Translations under genes and position numbers: made by a program
Shown here: piece by piece, positions 1-8,065 of the stretch
Layout of the letters: every line of letters begins with the position of its first letter
Position numbering within the stretch: the first letter of the stretch is position 1
Source of the DNA: Methylophaga marina
GTDB taxonomy: Bacteria; Pseudomonadota; Gammaproteobacteria; Nitrosococcales; Methylophagaceae
Assembly: GCF_030296755.1 (NCBI RefSeq)
Contig: NZ_AP027741.1
Location: 2,171,475 to 2,235,474, forward strand
DNA length: 64,000 bases
Direction of reading: 5' to 3'
The notes under the pieces: generated by a model
The model's database searches: none
Told to the model about the DNA's origin: nothing
Seen by the model: the letters and a program-made list of their open reading frames with translations, nothing else

Positions 1-137
1 TTTTGATTGGTGTCTACGTGCTAGATGAGCATTTCCCCCAAGCCAGATTAGTCACGTTTATTCTTGTTTGGTCGGCTATGGTGCTGTTTATGATGGGGAT
101 GTGGCAGTTACAAAAACAGAAACGACCTGCGTCATAA
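1..137 (+). CDS. EamA/RarD-type transporter, C-terminal end (partial)
   Basis: The window opens inside a gene. Codons in phase with base 3 read through to a TAA at 135-137, giving about 44 residues: a hydrophobic helix rich in V, L, F, M and W, then a short basic cytoplasmic tail ending KQKRPAS. The helix, with an acidic residue just before it and a phenylalanine- and tryptophan-containing segment, resembles the last membrane helix of RarD-like members of the EamA drug/metabolite transporter superfamily. The 5' part lies outside the window, so the substrate cannot be judged. Family assignment is inferred from a short tail only. Confidence 0.5.
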   Translation, partial: LIGVYVLDEHFPQARLVTFILVWSAMVLFMMGMWQLQKQKRPAS

Positions 138-161
138 GTTTTGGCTGATCTATTCACTACA

Positions 162-632
162 TCAACCAACCGGCAGCGCCGTTGTTTTGATAGGTGACTT
201 CATGACAAACGAGGTATGAACTCCTGTCACACCCTCAATGCGCGTTAATTTATTGAGCAGGAATTGTTGATAGGCATCCATATCTTTCACAATCACCTTT
301 AATAAATAATCGGCAGATTGGCCGGTAATGAGGTGACATTCGAGTACCTCAGGATAGCTGGCAAGTGTGGTCTCCAGTGCTTCAAAACGCTCCGGTGTGT
401 GTTTATCCATACTGATACCAATAAAAGCCATCAGGGTTAGACCTAATTTTTTGGCATTCAATAAAGCCACGTAACCGTCAATTAAGCCTTTTTCTTCCAT
501 TTGTTTGACGCGACGTAAACAGGGGGACGGTGAGAGCTTGATAGCTTCGGCTAATTCCTGGTTGGTGATGCGTCCGTCAGCCTGTAATTTTTGCAGGATC
601 ATGATGTCGTATTTATCGAGGTTGTCAGACAT
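162..632 (-). CDS. Lrp/AsnC family transcriptional regulator
   Basis: A 156-residue protein of normal length for the Lrp/AsnC family. The N-terminal third is a winged helix-turn-helix: it starts with the typical LDKYDIMILQ helix, and the recognition helix follows in SPSPCLRRVKQME at about residues 34-46. The rest is a RAM (ligand-sensing, oligomerising) domain, about residues 68-145, with the family GxSADYLLKV pattern. Such proteins bind DNA as dimers to octamers and respond to amino acids. It converges on the RarD-like gene and diverges from leuA across a 312-base gap, so control of leuA or of itself is possible. That is inference from position only. Confidence 0.9.
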   Translation of the reverse strand: MSDNLDKYDIMILQKLQADGRITNQELAEAIKLSPSPCLRRVKQMEEKGLIDGYVALLNAKKLGLTLMAFIGISMDKHTPERFEALETTLASYPEVLECHLITGQSADYLLKVIVKDMDAYQQFLLNKLTRIEGVTGVHTSFVMKSPIKTTALPVG

Positions 633-944
633 GTAATTTCCAAATTAATTTTTATTGTGGTTATATATTTCAATATTTGTATTATTTAAGCAATATTATT
701 CTTTTTTAAGTCGGTTTTATGCAAATATAGCAATTTAATTCCATAGTGACTTCTTTATACTATTTCACATGGCTGGAACTGATAGCCGATGCGTCAAAAG
801 CGCAGCTGGCACGATGAACTGACATGATCAAAACTCATGAAAGGCCCATCGGAAAAGTATGAATTAACCCCGTTCATATGGTGAGTCAGGCAAATTTGTT
901 TCAGCAACTTGTGTGTCATTAATAGTTATTGTCAGGAGTCAGAC
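633..944 (+). promoter_or_regulatory. leuA upstream region: promoter and structured leader candidate
   Basis: This 312-base gap lies between the divergent Lrp-type regulator and leuA. A good -10 element, TATACT, is at 756-761; the -35 is weak. A start near 768 would give a leader of about 177 nt. Within it are two hairpins, each capped by a 7-base loop beginning TCAAAA: TGCG/CGCA (790-793/801-804) and CATGA/TCATG (823-827/835-839). CATCGG at 847-852 can pair with either CCGATG 786-791 or, one base shorter, CGATG 812-816. A third hairpin pairs TATGAA 858-863 with TTCATA 873-878. No run of T follows any of them, so this is not a classic terminator-attenuator. No leucine-rich leader peptide is visible. 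The pairing is seen; the function is inferred. Confidence 0.45.
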
Positions 945-2642
945 ATGATTAGTCAGCCCGCTCAAAAATATCGTCGCTTTGATGCTATCCAATTGCCTGA
1001 TCGGCAGTGGCCCAATGTGGTATTGGATAAAGCCCCAATCTGGATGAGTACAGATTTACGTGACGGTAATCAGGCTTTGATTGATCCGATGTCTGTTGAT
1101 GCCAAAATGCGGTTTTTCCTGGCCTTGGTGGATATGGGCTTTAAAGAAATTGAGGTTGGTTTTCCATCAGCCTCAGAAACGGACTTTAATTTTGTACGTC
1201 GTCTGATTGACGAAAATCGTATTCCTGATGATGTCACGATTGAAGTGTTAACGCAGGCCAGAGAGGATTTAATTGCCCGAACCGTGGAATCCTTGAAAGG
1301 TGCCAAACGTGCTATTTTGCATATGTATAACCCGATTGCCCCTGCTTTTCGTGAAATTGTCTATCGCACTGATAAGGCTGGGGTGAAAGAGATCGCTGAG
1401 CGTGGAACGCGTTGGGTGAAAGAGATGACGGCAAAACAGCCAGAAACCGAATGGGTATACCAATATTCACCGGAGACCTTTTCCAGTGCGGAAATGGAGT
1501 TTGCGAAAGAGGTTTGTGACGCGGTGACGTCCATCTGGCAGCCAACACCAGAACATAAGATGATCATCAACTTGCCGGCAACAGTAGAAATGGCGACGCC
1601 GAATACCTATGCCGATCAGGTGGAATGGATGCATCGCCATTTAAATCAACGCGACAGCATTATTCTGAGTGTGCACCCACATAATGATCGCGGCACGGCG
1701 GTAGCAGCAGCTGAGTTAGCTGTCATGGCGGGTGCTGATCGTGTGGAAGGTTGTTTATTTGGTAATGGTGAACGCACGGGTAATGTGGACTTGATCACCT
1801 TGGCGATGAATTTATATTCGCAGGGAATTCATCCTGAGCTTGATTTCACTCAGATGGATCAGATCCGACAATTGTTTGAAGAAGCCACACAATTGCCCGT
1901 GCATCCGCGTCATCCTTATGCGGGTGAATTAGTGTTTACGGCTTTTTCTGGCTCGCATCAGGATGCGATTAAAAAAGGATTGGCCGTACAAAAAGCGGAT
2001 GACTATTGGCAGGTACCTTATTTACCCATTGATCCAGCCGATGTAAATCGTAGTTACGATGCTGTGGTGAGGGTCAACAGTCAGTCTGGCAAAGGTGGCG
2101 TGAGTTTCTTGTTACAGCAACATGCCGGCTTTGAATTACCACGTCGTTTGCAGATTGAGTTCAGTAAAGTGGTTCAAAAGGTCAGTGACAGCAGTGGTCG
2201 TGAGATTAACGCTGAGAATATCGTCTCACTGTTTGATGATGAATACGTGCAAGTGAACAGTCCTTATCAATATATGGGAAGTCATATCGTCGATGAAGAA
2301 AGTCATCAAGTCATGAGCCATGTGGTGGTGAAATATGAGCAACAGCGTATTGAGTTAAAGGGACAAGGCAATGGACCATTGGATGCTGTGGCCAAAGCTA
2401 TCTCAGAGCATATCGGTGAAACAGTGACTGTCGCGGATTATCATGAACACGGCATGACGGCCGGTTCTGACGCAACAGCGGTGAGCTATGTTGAAGTCAA
2501 GATGGGAGAGTATGCAACCGTGTTCGGTGTGGGGCAGGATAAAAACATCACTACTTCAGCGATAAAAGCATTATTAAACGGAGTCAATCGCTTTATGAAT
2601 ACTGGCACTTCTGTAGCCGTTGATAAAAAAGCAGTCAGTTAA
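945..2642 (+). CDS. leuA: 2-isopropylmalate synthase (LeuA type 2)
   Basis: Catalyses condensation of acetyl-CoA with 2-oxoisovalerate, the first committed step of leucine synthesis. The 565-residue protein has the long type-2 form. The N-terminal HMGL-like TIM barrel carries the metal-binding [11 protein letters not shown] segment near residue 36 and [10 protein letters not shown] in the middle. A linker follows, then a C-terminal LeuA allosteric domain (about 430-560), where leucine feedback acts in this family. I chose ATG 945 because AGGAG at 934-938 is well placed; an in-frame GTG at 909 lies upstream but has no such site. No other leu gene is adjacent. Confidence 0.96.
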   Translation: MISQPAQKYRRFDAIQLPDRQWPNVVLDKAPIWMSTDLRDGNQALIDPMSVDAKMRFFLALVDMGFKEIEVGFPSASETDFNFVRRLIDENRIPDDVTIEVLTQAREDLIARTVESLKGAKRAILHMYNPIAPAFREIVYRTDKAGVKEIAERGTRWVKEMTAKQPETEWVYQYSPETFSSAEMEFAKEVCDAVTSIWQPTPEHKMIINLPATVEMATPNTYADQVEWMHRHLNQRDSIILSVHPHNDRGTAVAAAELAVMAGADRVEGCLFGNGERTGNVDLITLAMNLYSQGIHPELDFTQMDQIRQLFEEATQLPVHPRHPYAGELVFTAFSGSHQDAIKKGLAVQKADDYWQVPYLPIDPADVNRSYDAVVRVNSQSGKGGVSFLLQQHAGFELPRRLQIEFSKVVQKVSDSSGREINAENIVSLFDDEYVQVNSPYQYMGSHIVDEESHQVMSHVVVKYEQQRIELKGQGNGPLDAVAKAISEHIGETVTVADYHEHGMTAGSDATAVSYVEVKMGEYATVFGVGQDKNITTSAIKALLNGVNRFMNTGTSVAVDKKAVS

Positions 2643-2798
2643 TCAGTGATATCCTGAGTCAGCTGTAAGGATTGTCTTGACTAGCGTTAAGAATAATCAT
2701 TGAATAAATGATGTGAGTGTGAGTTGTTGATTATTAAGGTTATTTTGTTTCTTGGCGATTTGATCTCATATGAATAATTCGTTAGGGTAGGAATCAGT

Positions 2799-2824
2799 CC
2801 TGAATGATAAATTCAAAATTCAGG
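2799..2824 (+). repeat. Hairpin between leuA and the small exported-protein gene
   Basis: CCTGAAT (2799-2805) pairs perfectly with ATTCAGG (2818-2824) around a 12-base loop, and CTCTTTTT follows. It may be a weak terminator for leuA transcripts or a leader structure of the next gene, which starts 43 bases further on. The rest of the gap (2643-2867) is A+T-rich and shows nothing else I can name. Confidence 0.4.
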
Positions 2825-2867
2825 CTCTTTTTACCGATGTTTGATGGTTCAAACAAAGGAGAAAATA

Positions 2868-3137
2868 ATGTTAAGCAAACAATTTACAACATTGTTATCA
2901 GTAGTATTCACGCTTCTATTCGCATCAAGTATGGCGTTTGCGAATGAGCATAAAGACTCTCATGAAGGAGCGAAACATCCCGCCCATGAAATGGGAGAGT
3001 CAGTCGACACTCATAAAGATAAAAAAATGAGTGAAGACTACAAAGAAAATATGAAAGAAGCTGAAGATGCAGCTAACGCTCCTCATCCTGCACATGAAAT
3101 GGATGAAAACGAGGAGCTTCAGGAACGAGGTCAATAA
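2868..3137 (+). CDS. Small exported His/Glu/Lys-rich protein of unknown function
   Basis: An 89-residue protein. Residues 1-23 form a clear Sec signal peptide (MLSKQ, hydrophobic core, AFA then NEH), so it should be periplasmic or secreted. The mature part is very hydrophilic, with many His, Glu, Asp and Lys, and contains the six-residue motif HPAHEM twice, about 40 residues apart. His- and acid-rich composition suggests metal binding or intrinsic disorder, but no family is recognised. The start is fixed by AAAGGAG a few bases upstream of ATG 2868; the reading frame is open further upstream. It stands alone between two hairpins and a strong terminator. Confidence 0.75.
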   Translation: MLSKQFTTLLSVVFTLLFASSMAFANEHKDSHEGAKHPAHEMGESVDTHKDKKMSEDYKENMKEAEDAANAPHPAHEMDENEELQERGQ

Positions 3138-3147
3138 CCGTTTCTGA

Positions 3148-3164
3148 ATGGGATTAAGTCCCAT
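3148..3164 (+). repeat. Small hairpin before the terminator
   Basis: ATGGGA at 3148-3153 pairs with TCCCAT at 3159-3164 across a 5-base loop, 11 bases after the stop codon of the small exported-protein gene. It lies just ahead of the strong terminator and may stabilise the transcript end. Confidence 0.4.
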
Positions 3165-3174
3165 TAAAGCGATT

Positions 3175-3212
3175 AAACGCCGCATATTGATTGAAATATG
3201 CGGCGTTTTTTT
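3175..3212 (+). terminator. Strong rho-independent terminator
   Basis: A 13-base-pair perfect stem (3175-3187 with 3196-3208, G+C core CGCCGC/GCGGCG) around an 8-base loop, followed by seven T residues (3206-3212, partly within the stem). It ends the transcript of the small exported protein. Being A-rich on its left arm, it may also work in reverse. Confidence 0.9.
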
Positions 3213-3318
3213 ATGTCACTAAAACAAGTCTCTATTGAATAAGCTTGAATTAAGGCGTTGCGTCTATATTAATACTTAACATTCTTATTGCATCAATGAA
3301 CAACAACAGGACCGTGTT

Positions 3319-3795
3319 ATGCGACAATTCCGCTTTATTTTTCTATTCACCATGGTTTATTTCTTGTCGGCATGTGCGAGCTTGTCGCCTGAATTTGAAC
3401 AACCTCAAGTCAATATCACTTCGTTTAATCTGGCGCCGTCCTCAACTGCCTCAGCACCTACTTTCCTTATCGGTTTACAAGTGATTAATCCTAATCGACA
3501 AGCGCTACCATTGAAGGGGATGAGCTACTCCGTTGAGGTAGATGGTTATCGGATATTGAGTGGAGCGGAACCGGATTTACCGCGAGTTGCGGCATACGGC
3601 ACCGAAGAATTTACAATCCAAGCAGTACCAGATTTGCTTGGTAGTGCGAAATTGATTAGTCAGTTAATGTCTCATCATCAGGATGCGGTTAAATATCGAT
3701 TTAAGGCACGTTTGGATATCGGTAGTCTTTTTCCATTTATTGACATTGAAGAAGCTGGAGAGTTGAGTTTAAAACGGCCATCATCATCTCAATAA
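3319..3795 (+). CDS. LEA14-like (WHy domain) lipoprotein
   Basis: A 158-residue protein with a lipoprotein signal peptide: a basic start, a hydrophobic stretch and the lipobox LSAC, so Cys19 would be lipidated. The mature part has the pattern of the LEA type 2 / WHy domain: a beta-rich single domain with an NPN-type turn (VINPNRQALPLKG at about 54-66) and alternating hydrophobic residues. Proteins of this group sit in the periplasm on the outer membrane. Their bacterial role is poorly known; some are linked to desiccation or stress. It stands between a terminator and the antiporter gene, 75 bases upstream of the latter. Confidence 0.8.
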   Translation: MRQFRFIFLFTMVYFLSACASLSPEFEQPQVNITSFNLAPSSTASAPTFLIGLQVINPNRQALPLKGMSYSVEVDGYRILSGAEPDLPRVAAYGTEEFTIQAVPDLLGSAKLISQLMSHHQDAVKYRFKARLDIGSLFPFIDIEEAGELSLKRPSSSQ

Positions 3796-3870
3796 ATTCA
3801 CTGTCATTTCGTGCTCTTCAGAGCATTTGTTGCTATGTTTAGTCCATAGATCACTGATAAAAGCGCCTTT

Positions 3871-5578
3871 ATGAATTCGATAAGTATGTTGTTTTTGTTA
3901 AGCGGAACCTTGATTGCTTTAAGCATTCTGGCCAGCCGCTTATCTTCTATTTTTGGTTTGCCATTGCTGATCATTTTCCTGGCACTAGGCATGCTGGCTG
4001 GAGAAGATGGCATATTAGGTATTCAGTTTGATAATTATTCCGTGGCATTCGTTATCGGTCATTTGGCACTCGCCATGATTTTGCTCGATGGCGGTATGCG
4101 TACTCGCCTCAAAACATTTCGTGTCGGCTTTAAACCTGCTTTATCCATGGCAACGATAGGTGTGTTTATCACCAGCGGTGTGGTGGGGTTAATAGCCATG
4201 TGGATATTTAATCTAACACTGGTTGAAGGCTTATTGATTGGTGCGATTGTAGGGTCGACAGATGCCGCTGCAGTCTTTTCTATGTTGCGTGGTCAGGGCA
4301 TTAATATCAACGAACGAGTTGGGGCGACACTAGAAATCGAGTCTGGCACCAACGATCCGATGGCGATTTTTCTTACATTGATGTTCATCCAGTTATTGAT
4401 TAGTGATGAAAACACTGTGCTAGGTAATGTACTGTTTTTCCTTCAACAATTCGGCTTTGGTATTGGTATTGGTCTCTTAGGTGGCTGGTTAGTTAAGCGT
4501 TTATTGGCAAGACTGGAGTTAATGCCAGGCTTGTACTCACTGTTGGCATTAGCATTGGGGTTTAGTATTTTTGGTTTAGCGTCCTGGATGGGGGGCAGTG
4601 GTTTTCTGGCTATCTATCTCTGTGGTTTGATGATAGGCAGTGAAAACACCCGTCAATTACAGCATATTTTGCCAGTGTATGATGGTCTGGCCTGGTTAAG
4701 CCAGATTGGTTTATTCCTGGTGCTGGGTTTGCTGGTCACTCCAAGCGAATTAATGGAATATGCTTTACCCTCACTCGTGATAGCCTTAGCCCTGATATTC
4801 ATTGCAAGGCCACTGGCAGTTATTCTCTCCGTAAAACCGTTTTTTAAATTCCGCTGGCGTGAAATTGGTTTTATTTCCTGGGTGGGATTACGAGGAGCTG
4901 TGCCTATCGTGCTGGCGATCTTTCCTGTCATAGGTGGGGTAGATAATGCCCCGATGTATTTTAATGTGGCGTTTGCAGTTGTGTTGCTATCGCTACTCAT
5001 TCAAGGCGGCACTCTATTACCCATGGCAAAATGGATGCGAGTGCAGATCCCCAAAAAAGCCAGCCCGAGACAACGTGGTTCTTTAGGTATTTTGCCTGAG
5101 CGCGATTTTGAAATGTTTGTCTATAAAGTAGAGAACCAACGTCTCGACGACCAACCTATTCGTTTACTTCGTTTTCCATCTGGCGCGATGATTTCTGCCT
5201 TATTCCGGCATGAGGAGATGATTCATCCTAAAGGCAGTACGCGTCTAAAACTAGGCGATATTCTATGCGTGATCAGCCGTGAGGAGGACTTAGATAATCT
5301 AAATGAATTATTTAATGGCGATACTCAGCTGAATCAGAAGCAATTAGCTTTTTTGGTTCTTTTGTTCTCAATGGTGAGGCAATGTTAGTGGATATCGCTA
5401 AAGCCTATGGTTTGACGATCAGTCCCCAGGAAGTGGGTGTGAGTTTAGGCGAGTTTATTGCACGGCGGGTGGGGGGCACCCTGTTGTAGGTGATGACATA
5501 GATTGGCACGGCATTCATTGGGTCGTGAATGAGGTTGATGGAGACACCGTGAAAAAGGTCGGAATGCGTTTATATTAG
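3871..5578 (+). CDS. nhaP2: Potassium/proton antiporter, CvrA/NhaP2 type (two frameshifts)
   Basis: An inner-membrane CPA1-type cation/proton exchanger. About 12 hydrophobic segments fill residues 1-390 and include the family motifs GSTDAAAVF and ESGTNDPMA. A cytoplasmic TrkA-C/CorC-like tail follows. As written, the frame stops at 5388. Adding one T to the T6 run at 5349-5354 and one G to the G6 run at 5471-5476 restores 569 residues, with a tail matching the known NhaP2 C-terminus (RRVGGHPVVGDDIDW and VKKVGMRLY). Both breaks are one-base deficits in homopolymers, so I treat the gene as intact and the sequence as wrong there. A real 505-residue truncated protein is less likely. Confidence 0.88.
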
Positions 5579-5829
5579 AAAAAATGGAAATAGTTCATGT
5601 TTCCTCTCATTAAACATTGTTTTCTAAGCCGCTTTCTGTCATATTTTGCGCATCATCATTTTTTGGTGCCCTGTTGTCATTCATAGAACATTTTCTGGCT
5701 GCTGTTTAATGAAGAACTATCTGCCTAGTGTATGCCTGTTTGAGTCTTTCACTGTAAAGGTTTAGCTTGATTTTTCAGCTGATAAACATGATGCGATGTT
5801 GACGGGGAACCGCTTTGTGTGGAGTCAGT

Positions 5830-7938
5830 ATGAATTTATCTATTCAGCAACGGTTTAGCTTATGGGCTGGACTCAGTCTACTTTCTGTTGTGCTCGTGAC
5901 CGCCTTGGTAGCGATGTATAACTTTGGCAAAATTAATCAATCACTCACAGAATACAATAGCGAACTGACAAAAAATCAGGCGGAATCTTATCTCGGACTA
6001 CTCGCCAGTGATACCAGTGCCAGCCTGCTCGTCCCTCTGGAGAAAGCATTGAACGTGGCCACATCTACGTCGATGTCCATGCAATCGTTAGCCAGTGCTT
6101 CTAATACTATAGACAAACGTCAACTGGCTTTGGATACCCTAAAAAAGACCTTGAATCTGAGTCCTAATTTCTTGGGTACCTATGTTGCCTTTGAACCCAA
6201 TAAGTTTGATTTTTCAGATGCTTTGTATCCATCAACCGTTGGTAGTGATGAGAGTGGCCGGTTTCTACCCTATGTGATTAATGGCGATAATGATGGTTTC
6301 ACCGTCGAGAGTTTAGTTGGATTAGAAGACCAGACGCTTGACGATAATGGTGTGAGAGCCGGTGAATATTATTTATGTCCCAAAGAGTCCAACAAAAGCT
6401 GCGTCGTTGACCCTTATATCTATCCGATAAATGGGAAGGATGTATTGCTAACCAGTATGGTTGTACCAGTAACGAAGAATGGTAATTTTATTGGTATGAC
6501 AGGGATTGATATCAGTGCTGACTTCCTACAGTCCAATATCGTGAAAGTCGATAAACAGCTCTATGACGGCGCTGGTGAGATTTTATTAGTTAGTCCAAAG
6601 GGCGTCATTGTTGCTGATAGTGAGAATCCAGAATTAGTCGGGAAAAATTTGAAGTCAATCGACGCTGATCTTGTGAGTAAAATTAAGAATCTATCCATGT
6701 CAGATGAGAGTACTATTTTTGCTGCTGATGATGCTTTGAAAGTGTTAAAACCTTTTAAGCTAGGTGATACGGGTGCTCACTGGACTGTTTATATCTCCGT
6801 GCCTGAGTCCGTTATTTATGCTGATCTTCAGCAACAACAAGCCTTTATGGATCAGCAACAATCACGCTTTATCAGTCAGACGACTCTGCTGGGCTTTTTG
6901 TTTGCGATGATTGGTGTGGTCATTGTCTGGTTTGTTGCCAAAAGCAGTGTCAAGCCCCTGCATGATATGACCGGTATTGTTGGTAAACTGGCCGGAGGCG
7001 AAGGGGATCTGACACAACAAATCACTGTCTCCCGCCAGGATGAAACCAGTAAGCTGGCAAATTTATTGAATACCTTTATTCAAAAACTACAGACTTTGAT
7101 TAAGGGGATGTTGCCGATTGGTAACCGTATAAGCGCCTTATCTGCTCAAGGTAAGCAAATTAGCCAACAAACCAGTGATCAGATGAATGAACAGAGCAGT
7201 TTACTGGATCAGATGGTCTCTGCAGTCACTGAAATGTCGGCTTCAGCTCAGCAGATTGCTGGTAACGCAGAGCGCACCGCAACATTAGTCAGTGATGCGC
7301 ATCAATCAACAGAAGCGGGTGCGGATCTGGTGAGTCAGAATGCCCAATCAATCAGTGATGTGAAAAATAGTGTTCAACTCTCTGAAGCTGCATTGGATCA
7401 ACTAGTCAAGAATAGTGGCGCCATTGCAGAGATTCTGGTCGAAATTCAGGGCATTGCTGAACAAACAAACCTATTAGCTTTGAATGCTGCGATTGAAGCG
7501 GCCAGAGCCGGTGAAAAAGGTCGTGGTTTTGCCGTGGTGGCAGATGAGGTGAGAGCGTTGGCGAATCGTTCACAATCAGCGACTGTGGAGATTCAAAATC
7601 GTTTGGCCTTACTGAACCAAGGAAATAAAGAAGCCTCTGTCGCTATGAAGAAAAGTGGCGAGCAGGTTGAGCATAGCGTGGAATTAGCGCATTCTGCTGC
7701 CAGCGCTTTAATCAAAATTAGAACCGCGATTGATGAAGTCTCTGAGATGACCTTACAGATTGCATCAGCCACAGAAGAGCAAAGCAATGTTTGTGAAAAT
7801 GTCAGTGAAAATCTAACCCGTATTTCGGATTTGGTTCAGCAGACAGCTGAGGGTGCAAAAGAACTCAGTCAGGTCGGTAGCGATTTGGATGCCACAGCCA
7901 ATGAGTTACAAACAGGCTTATCGTCATTTAAGGTATAA
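5830..7938 (+). CDS. Methyl-accepting chemotaxis protein with dCache sensor
   Basis: A 702-residue chemoreceptor. An N-terminal membrane helix (about 9-30) is followed by a periplasmic double-Cache domain of about 310 residues, including the GIDISADFL signature typical of dCache_1. A second membrane helix lies at about 350-372, then a HAMP domain and a long cytoplasmic coiled coil with the conserved hairpin tip ([19 protein letters not shown]). No C-terminal CheR-binding pentapeptide is seen. The ligand cannot be told. I chose ATG 5830 behind GGAG rather than the upstream in-frame codon at 5815. It would feed the che genes at 45-53 kb. It is monocistronic, ending in a hairpin. Confidence 0.95.
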   Translation: MNLSIQQRFSLWAGLSLLSVVLVTALVAMYNFGKINQSLTEYNSELTKNQAESYLGLLASDTSASLLVPLEKALNVATSTSMSMQSLASASNTIDKRQLALDTLKKTLNLSPNFLGTYVAFEPNKFDFSDALYPSTVGSDESGRFLPYVINGDNDGFTVESLVGLEDQTLDDNGVRAGEYYLCPKESNKSCVVDPYIYPINGKDVLLTSMVVPVTKNGNFIGMTGIDISADFLQSNIVKVDKQLYDGAGEILLVSPKGVIVADSENPELVGKNLKSIDADLVSKIKNLSMSDESTIFAADDALKVLKPFKLGDTGAHWTVYISVPESVIYADLQQQQAFMDQQQSRFISQTTLLGFLFAMIGVVIVWFVAKSSVKPLHDMTGIVGKLAGGEGDLTQQITVSRQDETSKLANLLNTFIQKLQTLIKGMLPIGNRISALSAQGKQISQQTSDQMNEQSSLLDQMVSAVTEMSASAQQIAGNAERTATLVSDAHQSTEAGADLVSQNAQSISDVKNSVQLSEAALDQLVKNSGAIAEILVEIQGIAEQTNLLALNAAIEAARAGEKGRGFAVVADEVRALANRSQSATVEIQNRLALLNQGNKEASVAMKKSGEQVEHSVELAHSAASALIKIRTAIDEVSEMTLQIASATEEQSNVCENVSENLTRISDLVQQTAEGAKELSQVGSDLDATANELQTGLSSFKV

Positions 7939-7947
7939 ATTCTAATG

Positions 7948-7973
7948 CTCAGCCAGTAGCGATGCTGGCTGAG
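7948..7973 (+). terminator. Hairpin after the chemoreceptor gene
   Basis: CTCAGCCAG (7948-7956) pairs perfectly with CTGGCTGAG (7965-7973), loop of 8. The tail, TTAAATCTGT, is only modestly T-rich, so termination may be partial. Confidence 0.6.
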
Positions 7974-8010
7974 TTAAATCTGTCACAGTTCAAAAGTCGT
8001 GATGAGTATC

Positions 8011-8019
8011 TGGTATAAT
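8011..8019 (+). promoter_or_regulatory. Extended -10 promoter of metH
   Basis: TGGTATAAT is an extended -10 element (TGN plus perfect TATAAT) 47 bases before the metH start; no good -35 is visible. Just downstream lies a perfect inverted repeat, GCGATT (8023-8028) and AATCGC (8034-8039), in an operator-like position. No cobalamin or SAH riboswitch fits in the 127 bases between genes. Confidence 0.6.
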
Positions 8020-8065
8020 CGTGCGATTTTTATAATCGCTTTACCAGATGGGAAATCTGCTTTAA

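Noticed and set aside
769..822. A 17-codon open frame (MAGTDSRCV...) as leucine leader peptide
   Set aside because: It contains no leucine codon and starts right at the supposed transcript start without a ribosome site.
4653..5000. A 115-codon open frame antisense to nhaP2
   Set aside because: A shadow of a hydrophobic coding sequence; no family pattern.
5600..5829. Sigma-28 (FliA) promoter for the chemoreceptor
   Set aside because: TAAA and GCCG/GCTGATAA pieces occur, but at spacings of 13 and 19 rather than about 15.
7939..8065. Cobalamin or SAH riboswitch before metH
   Set aside because: The gap is only 127 bases, is partly filled by a terminator-like hairpin and promoter, and shows no B12-box or SAH-like conserved core.
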